NCBI RefSeq assembly: GCF_002014825.1
Contig: NZ_MUYU01000006.1
Location: 62,001-126,000 of the forward strand
Reading direction: 5' to 3'
Origin: Moraxella pluranimalium
GTDB taxonomy: Bacteria; Pseudomonadota; Gammaproteobacteria; Pseudomonadales; Moraxellaceae
Length of the DNA stretch: 64,000 bases
Part shown: positions 57,366 to 64,000 of the stretch, piece by piece
How positions within the stretch are numbered: position 1 is the first letter of the stretch
Layout of the letters: each line of letters opens with the position of its first letter
Notes under the pieces: model-generated
Database searches by the model: none
What the model saw: the letters and a program-made list of their open reading frames with translations, nothing else
What the model was told of the DNA's origin: nothing
Position numbers and translations under genes: made by a program

Positions 57366-60300
57366 TTACCACTGGAAGCCCAGACCCAAGCTAACACCAA
57401 GTTTATTTGTATCTTTGGTGTTTGCATCAATTGAGCCTTTTAGGATGGTTCTGGCGTTATCACTAAGACGGCTAAAGCCTACAGCAAGTGCTTGAGCATC
57501 ACCATAGTTACCTAGTCCAACACCCACCATTGACTTACCTGGTAGTGTGACTTGTGGGATACCTAGTGCTGCACGTGCACCAGCAGCTTGTGCATCTAGG
57601 GCATCATCAAACTCATCCATACGCTCTTTTAGCATGCCAATGTTCTGTGCGTTATTAGCCACATTCATATTGGTTGCATATAGCTGACTGCCATTAACAG
57701 CATCCATTGAACTTGGACTGATGGTACCTGCTGCTACATTGTAGATCTTATTACCACCAGCGCTGATACCACCAGCACCCATACCCACAGAAGTGCCTTC
57801 AATGACAACACTGCCTACTTTTAAGTTATCAGCCATTTGTACACTGATTGCACCAGTATCGGTAGTCACTGTCTTGATGTTCTTGCCATCACCTAGTACA
57901 GCAACAATGCCTCCTAGTGGATGATTAGTGACTTTACCATCATCTGCTGTGGTATTGATACCTTTAGCAATGGCAGCTTTGTTGACATCTACTTGAGCTA
58001 GTTTAGCTTTAGTGCCATCATCTAGAGCCACTGCATAATCCACACTGGTTGCACCATCTTTAGTGGTTTGTGTGGTTGTGATGGTGATACCATCACCCTT
58101 ACTTACTGTGGTCTTGCTATTATCTACATAGGCTTTATTAGCAGCATCAGTAGCATTGACAGGACTTGCTACATTAGTGATGGTAGAACCACCAACATTC
58201 ACAGCACCATCACCCAGCTTAACAGCGGTGTCACCATTGCTGATTGATTTAATGCCAGTCAAATCAGATGCCAAGGATACATTGTAGTTCTTACCACCAG
58301 TGCTGTTTAGCTTGTCTTGCTTCACAACAATGTTGCTACCTGCAGATACTGACTCTTCTTTAGCTAGCTGTGCTTTAGTAGCATCGTCTAGAGCGACTGT
58401 GTACTCAGTATTAACCGCGCCACTTGGTGTAGTGGTTGTTTTACTGGTTACACTAATACCATCACCCTTAGCAACTGTAGTGGCTTTATCATCCACATAC
58501 GCTTTAGTCGCTGCATCAGTCGCATTGGTTGGATTAGCGATATTACTGATAGTAGCACCACCTGCATTAATGGTGTTGTCACCAAAGCTGATTGATGATC
58601 CTGCACCAGTACCACCACCAATCTTATCAATGCTAGTTAGTGTTGAGTTTAGACTTACCTTAAACTCTTTACCACCAGTAGCATTTTTACTATCTTGGCT
58701 AACAGTGATGTTATCACCAGCAACTACTGATTCTTCATGGGTGATCAGTCCTGATAGATCAACTTCAGGGATTTTGATTTTAGCAATTTCGTCAGCGACA
58801 AACTGCTTATCAGCAATGGTATCATCAACAGCAACTGTGTAGGTAGTTGTATTACCATTGGTTACTGGAGTAACTTCAATGCCCTTACCTGCATCCACAA
58901 CAGTGCTTGGAATCATGCTGGTATTAACTGTCAGATCAACAGAGCCATCAGTATTTGGCTTAGTCACAATAGAACCATCTGTTGATTTAACATTTATGTC
59001 ATAAGCAACACCACCGTTTTTAACAACAGCTTTCGTACCATTACCATCAACAAAGCTTAGGGTATCACCAAAGCCCACATCAGCAAGTTTAGTGCCACCA
59101 GCAGTGACTACAAATGAACCTGAGTTAATTGCATCAGCAACATCAGCAGTGGTTGCAACACCATCTGTTGGTGCAGTTACTTCACCTGTGGTAGGATCTG
59201 TTCCAAAGGTGCCTTTGTTGATAGATACTGTGTAATCAGTCATAGTAGTGATACCATCAGTAGTACCTGCTGCACCAGTAACAGTCAATAGCTCACTACC
59301 TGACTTCACACGCACTGATTTATCAGTATTGGTATCTGCACTACCTGCTTCTAGATCTTGTACTGCTTTTACTACAGCATACAATTGGCTACCATTCACC
59401 GCATCAGTAGAGGTTGCTGTCACTTGACCCGCTGCAACATTAGTGATTTGACGCTCATTACCTGCTGAACCTACAGTCACAACAGAGGTTGGATTAGTAC
59501 CAGCAAAGTTATAGGTCGTACCACGAATATCAACAGATTTCGTTGGTACAGCAGCGCCAATCACAGAGTCATTACCCAAGGCAACATTACCTACAGTAGC
59601 AACACCTGCTGCAAAGGTTACGGCATTACCTAGGATGTTATTACCCGCAGTGGTAACAGTGTTGTTATTACCAACCACATTGTTATTATCAGCAGTTACG
59701 GTGTTATGTGTACCAAACACATTTGCTTGATTACCAGTTACCTTGTTACCATAACCTACACCAACAGATTCATCACCTGAGACATAAGCACTGTTACCAA
59801 TAGCAATCGCACGGCCTGCTTTAGAACCAAATACATCAGATAGTGATTCAAAGGTACCATCGAAACCAGCAGCATTAGCCAACTTAGTCAATTCAGCACG
59901 CTTCTCAGCCAAAGCAGCCTCATAAGCAGCCAAATCAGTGGTTGTTGTGGTTGTACCACCAGTACCACCTGCTGCGACAGCGGCTTCGTATTCGGCTAGG
60001 GCTTGATCATAAGCAGCCTGTGCATCTTGGCGAGCTTGGATGATGGCTTTGGCGGATTCGTATGAACGGTTTAGGGCTGCTTCTAGTTGCGCTGGGTCTA
60101 CATTAGAGAAGCCTTGCATATAGCTGTAGTCGTTTGGAACCCATGCCCATGAAGTTAGACCGCCAGCTCCAATATTTGAAGCTACTGTATATGTATTACT
60201 AAGCGTGTATGCAGCGTTTGATATACCATCAAAAATTCGCTCCTCCACTAGCATTATACCGTCTTCTGGTAGCGCTGAATAAATATCCACAGATTTAGCC

Positions 60301-61625
60301 GCGGCAGCCACAAGCATAGTATTGATGAAATCTTGCTCTTGTGGCGTGCCCTGATATTTATCCAACAATTCTTGTGTTAGACCATCGTTGAGGGCGCTTA
60401 AAGCATCCTGCTTCACCTGAGGGTCTACATTTTGGGCGTATGTGCGGACGGTATCTTCCCACATTTTTGCATACATATCGCCAACGTCCCCACCACCGTA
60501 CTTTTTATAGACTGATAGCACTTCCTGTCCGGCTAAGTATTGCTTTTCAACATCATCCATCGTCGTTGTTTCTTGAACAATAATAGCATTGTCGCCCTGC
60601 AGTCCATTTCCTTCTAACCAATCGCGATAATGTATTCGGCTTGCATCAAATAAACTATTTGAATTTGGGTTTGCACCTGGGTTCATGAATATTTCACCAT
60701 CTAAAGGAGCACCGTATTTTTTCGCTAGTGCCACAGTGTCTGAAATAGTGTTCATATCAAAACCAGACTCTTTAGCCAATGACATAATATGTCCAAGAGA
60801 TGCAAAATTACGTGTAGTTGGCGAATCTGGGCGTCCTGGTAAGGTTTCGTGTAAGTTGCCAGTAGGGACGGCTAATTTATTATACACATCTGCAATAGCG
60901 CCAGTAAGCTCTGTCTTTTGAATAATGTTTAGTCCCGCCGGTGGTGGTCCCTCTCCACCATCAGGTAGTGACATGTACATCGGTGATGGTGAGGTACTTT
61001 GTGCGTAACCAGTAGTATACTGCCCCTGTTTCAAAGCCTCATCCAACACCTTCTTCGCCTCATCCACAGGAGTTCTATCAGGTTCGCCGCCCGGCGTCGT
61101 CACAGTCTTAGTAAACTGGCTAGGGTCAAGCTCTTTAATTTCTCTGTCAATGACAATTAGCTTATCCCAATCTTCCTTACTCATTGATCCACCAGCAGCA
61201 CCAGAGTTTACACCAATAGCAATAGTATCAATTGCCATAGCTGATGATGCATGACCATTTGATGTTGATTGATTGCCATCTGCAAAAGCATAAGATCCTG
61301 TTGCTGTTGCTTGATTACCAAAGGTAGTTGCTCTTTCACCTAGTGCAGTAGATTCATCACCAGTAGCTTTAGTATAATCACCTACTGCTACGGTATCAGC
61401 ACCAGTGGCAATTACGTTATTACCAATAGCTACAGATGTTGTATCTGTAATAGTTTGGTTTTCACCTAGTGTTGTAGCAGCCATAACATCTACTGATGCC
61501 AACATTGCTGATGCAGCAGTCATAGCCAACACAAGTGATTTAACTTTACCACGAGCGCGTGTCTTTTCTGAGCAGACAACTGTTTTACCGTCATGCCCGC
61601 GTTTAGTTATGTAGATTTTGTTCAT
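57366..61625 (-). CDS. Trimeric autotransporter adhesin (YadA/Hag-MID type) with large inserted head domain
   Basis: A 1419-residue surface adhesin. An extended signal peptide (ESPR; MNKIYITKRGHDGKTVVCSE, cleaved near residue 49) leads to YadA-head repeats (SVAIGNNVIATGADTVAVGD, about 63-145). Residues ~147-600 are a non-repetitive domain unlike the rest, with a coiled-coil close (about 530-585). Head repeats resume (about 603-690), followed by neck modules (STDAVNGSQLY) and two tandem copies of a 'SGGTxxxxx-NATDAATKAYVD'-type module (about 950-1190). The C-terminal ~90 residues form the YadA membrane anchor (MVGVGLGNYGDAQALAVGFS, ending LGVSLGLGFQW). GAGGT precedes the start. Resembles Moraxella Hag/MID in overall design. 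Own terminator. Confidence 0.92.
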   Translation of the reverse strand: MNKIYITKRGHDGKTVVCSEKTRARGKVKSLVLAMTAASAMLASVDVMAATTLGENQTITDTTSVAIGNNVIATGADTVAVGDYTKATGDESTALGERATTFGNQATATGSYAFADGNQSTSNGHASSAMAIDTIAIGVNSGAAGGSMSKEDWDKLIVIDREIKELDPSQFTKTVTTPGGEPDRTPVDEAKKVLDEALKQGQYTTGYAQSTSPSPMYMSLPDGGEGPPPAGLNIIQKTELTGAIADVYNKLAVPTGNLHETLPGRPDSPTTRNFASLGHIMSLAKESGFDMNTISDTVALAKKYGAPLDGEIFMNPGANPNSNSLFDASRIHYRDWLEGNGLQGDNAIIVQETTTMDDVEKQYLAGQEVLSVYKKYGGGDVGDMYAKMWEDTVRTYAQNVDPQVKQDALSALNDGLTQELLDKYQGTPQEQDFINTMLVAAAAKSVDIYSALPEDGIMLVEERIFDGISNAAYTLSNTYTVASNIGAGGLTSWAWVPNDYSYMQGFSNVDPAQLEAALNRSYESAKAIIQARQDAQAAYDQALAEYEAAVAAGGTGGTTTTTTDLAAYEAALAEKRAELTKLANAAGFDGTFESLSDVFGSKAGRAIAIGNSAYVSGDESVGVGYGNKVTGNQANVFGTHNTVTADNNNVVGNNNTVTTAGNNILGNAVTFAAGVATVGNVALGNDSVIGAAVPTKSVDIRGTTYNFAGTNPTSVVTVGSAGNERQITNVAAGQVTATSTDAVNGSQLYAVVKAVQDLEAGSADTNTDKSVRVKSGSELLTVTGAAGTTDGITTMTDYTVSINKGTFGTDPTTGEVTAPTDGVATTADVADAINSGSFVVTAGGTKLADVGFGDTLSFVDGNGTKAVVKNGGVAYDINVKSTDGSIVTKPNTDGSVDLTVNTSMIPSTVVDAGKGIEVTPVTNGNTTTYTVAVDDTIADKQFVADEIAKIKIPEVDLSGLITHEESVVAGDNITVSQDSKNATGGKEFKVSLNSTLTSIDKIGGGTGAGSSISFGDNTINAGGATISNIANPTNATDAATKAYVDDKATTVAKGDGISVTSKTTTTPSGAVNTEYTVALDDATKAQLAKEESVSAGSNIVVKQDKLNSTGGKNYNVSLASDLTGIKSISNGDTAVKLGDGAVNVGGSTITNVASPVNATDAANKAYVDNSKTTVSKGDGITITTTQTTKDGATSVDYAVALDDGTKAKLAQVDVNKAAIAKGINTTADDGKVTNHPLGGIVAVLGDGKNIKTVTTDTGAISVQMADNLKVGSVVIEGTSVGMGAGGISAGGNKIYNVAAGTISPSSMDAVNGSQLYATNMNVANNAQNIGMLKERMDEFDDALDAQAAGARAALGIPQVTLPGKSMVGVGLGNYGDAQALAVGFSRLSDNARTILKGSIDANTKDTNKLGVSLGLGFQW

Positions 61626-61814
61626 TTTTTTACCTCGGTAATTTATAATTTTTTGAAATCGATTATCTCTTAAAGTTTAAGTTAATATTCTTTTAATTTA
61701 AGAGATAATTTAATTTTACTTCAAAATAATAATAAAATCAATTAATAAAAATACTAATTAGAAATCATTAACACAAAATATACATAATTTGCGCATCTCT
61801 AATATATTTTTGAA

Positions 61815-61857
61815 ATATTTTTTTAAAAAAAAGAGGTCTTACCGATTGGTAAGACCT
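61815..61857 (-). terminator. Terminator of the zinc-knuckle protein gene
   Basis: AGGTCTTACC / GGTAAGACCT perfect arms around a four-base loop, followed on the minus strand by a long T run (CTTTTTTTT), just after the stop of the upstream gene. Confidence 0.85.
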
Positions 61858-61862
61858 GAAAT

Positions 61863-63197
61863 TTAACCATTCTTTGTCGGTATTTTTGGCAACCAAAAAT
61901 CTTGCCCGTTAAACCGCCAACACTCAAATTGACCATCTGAGGACGTTTTAATTAATTCCCTCGTATCCATCACTTTGGGGTCTTTTTTCACCTTTTGTTT
62001 ATGGAATATCCACATACCGCAACGAAACCATTCCCGTTTTTCTCTTAAGGTGAGCTTGGTCGGCTTGTTAACCAGACGGATAAGAACTTTCTCAGCAAAT
62101 GTGTTTTTACAGCGCGTTCTTGGTTTGACTTTGCCGTCAGTTACGGATAGTTGAATTTTTCTGCCAAATACATCCCTTAAATAGATTGCAAATCCCCAAA
62201 TGTTGCCTTTTTGAGCTGGTCGATGTTTTAAGTAGCTGTCAAAATACTGCGCTTCAATCACATCGCCTTTATGTAGATTGTTATAAACACACAGATCGAC
62301 CGCAGGCTGCATGCATGCTCTTATCCGTACGATATTGGCATTATCTTTAAGCTTATTCTCAAGATGGGTGATATATTGAGTCAGCTCAAAGGGAGGATCT
62401 GAAATTTTATTTTTAAGCTTTTCTATACTCTCGCTCGCAGCATAATATTTTTTAAGTGTCAAATCCTCTTCAATGCGATTTGATTGAATCAGCCAACGTA
62501 ACACTCTTAAATACGTCCGAAGTCCATTGGGCTTAAAGTGTGCAACCAAGGTTTTGTAATCAGGTATTTCGCCCCATAGATTTTTGCAATCAATGAAGAA
62601 CTGTAGATATTTTGGGTATTGTTTTTGTGCGTACGCCATATATGCAATTCTTGGTTGAGTTAAGTACTCCATAAAATCCATATAGTCATCTCTAAGCTTG
62701 CCTTCTGGTAGGGCAAGCCTGGCAAATTTAGCGCAGGTTAGTATTAAACGTTTGCAGCTACAATTTATACACTCCGATTCTCGTCCAGCAAAGGTTTCCG
62801 CGCCACACACTTTGCATGCAACTTTTCCTTTTAAACAGGCTTTACAGTACCCATCATCTGATACTTTGAGGTTACGGCGACACCCTTTGCAGTGTCCACG
62901 AGTATGGCGTCGTATAAGTTTGTCATAACATTCTTGGCAGAGTGGGGCGTCAATGGGCGAATTCCTGTATCGATAGGTTTTCCTTTTTAATTCTTTGCAA
63001 TGTCCACAGATATGCTTTAGTGTAAAGAAGTTATTATGGCAAGGTTTGCAAATATCGCCATAGATGCTTGCTACCAATGTTGTCACTTTGTGCATGCATG
63101 TTGGGCAAACCAGAAGTGCTTTAAAATCTGAATTGGTGAAATCTTGCACTGTGTTTTGTTTAGTAATATTTACTGGATTGGATTTAAAATCAAACAT
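61863..63197 (-). CDS. Zinc-knuckle protein linked to TniQ (Tn7-like transposon, function unknown)
   Basis: A 444-residue protein. Residues ~31-147 carry eight CxxC knuckles (CPTC, CKPC, CGHC, CQEC, CKGC, CKAC, CKVC, CINC), enough for about four zinc ribbons. The following part has a helical region resembling the N-terminal DNA-binding domain of tyrosine recombinases (KTLVAHFKPNGLRTYLRVLR near 213), then a basic C-terminal half (KKYYAASESIEKLKNK; GKVKPRTRCKNTFAEK). No complete tyrosine-recombinase active site (RHRY) is visible. It overlaps tniQ by eight bases (TTTATGTTTGA junction) with GAGAG before the ATG, so the pair is co-translated. Likely a target-site or accessory transposition protein; AbaR-type Tn7-like elements also have an extra protein after TniQ, but I cannot confirm homology. 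Confidence 0.6.
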   Translation of the reverse strand: MFDFKSNPVNITKQNTVQDFTNSDFKALLVCPTCMHKVTTLVASIYGDICKPCHNNFFTLKHICGHCKELKRKTYRYRNSPIDAPLCQECYDKLIRRHTRGHCKGCRRNLKVSDDGYCKACLKGKVACKVCGAETFAGRESECINCSCKRLILTCAKFARLALPEGKLRDDYMDFMEYLTQPRIAYMAYAQKQYPKYLQFFIDCKNLWGEIPDYKTLVAHFKPNGLRTYLRVLRWLIQSNRIEEDLTLKKYYAASESIEKLKNKISDPPFELTQYITHLENKLKDNANIVRIRACMQPAVDLCVYNNLHKGDVIEAQYFDSYLKHRPAQKGNIWGFAIYLRDVFGRKIQLSVTDGKVKPRTRCKNTFAEKVLIRLVNKPTKLTLREKREWFRCGMWIFHKQKVKKDPKVMDTRELIKTSSDGQFECWRFNGQDFWLPKIPTKNG

Positions 63198-64000
63198 AAA
63201 ACTCTCTATCCATTTTTTTTAACAGTTGTGACCAGCGAGTTTTAACCTGTTTTAGGCTTCTGCCTGCTTCAGTTGGGCGGTGACTTTTGGCTCTTTTCTT
63301 GGACTCGGTCACTGGCAAATTACCAATAATTCGCAAGAGCGGTTCTGGTAAATTATCTTTATCGGGAACGGCGCTGAAATAACCCTGTTTTATATTCAGC
63401 TCATGCGTGATTTGTACCCAATTATCGGCACTCAAATCTAAAAAATCACAAGCGCAAGAGAGTAATAAGGCTCTCTCAACAGCTGATAGGGTGTTGAATA
63501 CACCAACAAATTTGTAACCAGAAGCATATCGCTCCCATTTCATTGCTTTAATGAACTGGTTGTAAATACTATTTTCCTTGTGTGTAGGTATGCCGGCATG
63601 ATGTCGTGCTAATTTAATAAAATAGACTAGCAAAGACAAAAAATCTCTAAACTCCAATTGCATACCCAAATAATAAAAAGAGTGGGTGTGATTTGGATGA
63701 CTATCAGCACATATTTGAGGATGGATGCTGCTGTCTATATAATTATTAATTTGTTGCTGCAACTTAAGAAGCCGCGGTATATTAATCTTGTCATACAAAG
63801 GGTGTGTGGAAATATCCTTATTGATGATTGCCATAGAACAGCCACAATAAGCGCATTGCTCAATTGGTCTAAGGCTGGCCTTATGGGGTGTATAAAACTT
63901 TCCGCAATTTGTGCATGAATTTTGCATTAAGATATGATGTTTGGTGCATACGGTGTGGCTGGCCATATCCCATTCGATTGGCAAGTACGCATTTTCTTGT
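63190..64000 (-). CDS. tniQ: TniQ/TnsD family target-selection protein, 5' end outside window
   Basis: The visible 270 codons are the C-terminal part of a TniQ-family protein. The frame stays open to the window edge (in-frame residues QENAYLPIEWDMASHTVC before any start), so the gene continues to the right. The TniQ zinc module is seen as TVCTKHHILMQNSCTNCGKF and EQCAYCGC, analogous to the family pattern C-x-x-H...C-x-x-C. The rest is helical (LSAVERALLLSCACDFLDLS) with a basic end. TniQ/TnsD proteins choose the insertion site for Tn7-like transposons and bring TnsC and TnsB to it. Co-translated with the zinc-knuckle gene. Confidence 0.8.
   Translation of the reverse strand, partial: QENAYLPIEWDMASHTVCTKHHILMQNSCTNCGKFYTPHKASLRPIEQCAYCGCSMAIINKDISTHPLYDKINIPRLLKLQQQINNYIDSSIHPQICADSHPNHTHSFYYLGMQLEFRDFLSLLVYFIKLARHHAGIPTHKENSIYNQFIKAMKWERYASGYKFVGVFNTLSAVERALLLSCACDFLDLSADNWVQITHELNIKQGYFSAVPDKDNLPEPLLRIIGNLPVTESKKRAKSHRPTEAGRSLKQVKTRWSQLLKKMDREFYV

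Larger units (their letters stand above)
48391..64000. mobile_element. Tn7-like transposon/genomic island, right part beyond the window
   Basis: The left boundary is placed at TGT, 48391, where the host gene breaks and a tandem array of 15-bp sites begins. Inside are a TnsE-like protein gene near the end, degraded and intact cargo (TonB receptor remnant, type III restriction-modification, trimeric autotransporter) and, at the right edge, a multi-zinc-knuckle protein overlapping a TniQ-family gene that leaves the window. The base composition is AT-richer than the flanking core. TnsA/B/C homologues and the second end are not seen and are predicted to the right of 64,000. It is also possible that the left end and the TniQ genes belong to different, nested elements. 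Confidence 0.6.

Overview
The window looks like a chromosomal segment of a gammaproteobacterium of the Moraxellaceae, most likely Moraxella or a close relative. This is inferred from the gene mix and from protein features: a membrane-anchored malate:quinone oxidoreductase, a BfmR/BfmS-like two-component pair, a wax ester synthase/DGAT, a zur-znuCB/znuA zinc cluster and a MID/Hag-like trimeric autotransporter. No database search was possible.

Bases 1-47,800 are ordinary core genome. In order they hold a MAPEG/OsmC pair, rppH, yihY, wrbA with a DUF2069 partner, a DUF3108 protein, groES-groEL, a patch of small secreted proteins containing a recent-looking duplication, mqo, dapF-xerC, dksA-gluQ, a CpdA-like phosphodiesterase, the zinc-uptake cluster, and atpI followed by the complete atpBEFHAGDC operon. 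Next come bfmR/bfmS, an orphan envZ-like kinase, rpsP-rimM-trmD-rplS, a c'-type cytochrome lipoprotein, hemF, ribA, dxs, suhB, a 45-residue orphan protein with its own promoter and terminator, a WS/DGAT acyltransferase, thiG, three tRNA genes (Pro, Arg, His), a rhodanese, a DUF4105 protein, tRNA-Leu, a DMT exporter, a membrane-tethered thermonuclease-like protein and yaaA.

At about 48,391 an enoyl-CoA hydratase/3-hydroxyisobutyryl-CoA hydrolase-type gene is cut off in mid-coding sequence. The sequence then starts TGT and carries three copies of the 15-mer CGAAATAAATGTCAC, spaced exactly 20 and 40 bp apart. This is the architecture of a Tn7-like transposon end. Everything from there to the right edge is AT-richer and accessory: a large protein with a TnsE-like layout starting 184 bp inside the end, a decayed TonB-dependent receptor, a complete type III restriction-modification system whose methyltransferase has a compositionally foreign recognition region, and a 1419-residue trimeric autotransporter adhesin with a roughly 450-residue non-repetitive domain inserted in its head. 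At the right edge lie a protein with eight CxxC knuckles and, overlapping it, a TniQ/TnsD-family protein that runs off the window. The other transposition genes and the second end would lie beyond position 64,000.

The most interesting candidate system is therefore a large Tn7-like island interrupting a fatty/branched-chain acyl-CoA enzyme gene. It carries two poorly characterised transposition-associated proteins, plus restriction and adhesin cargo.
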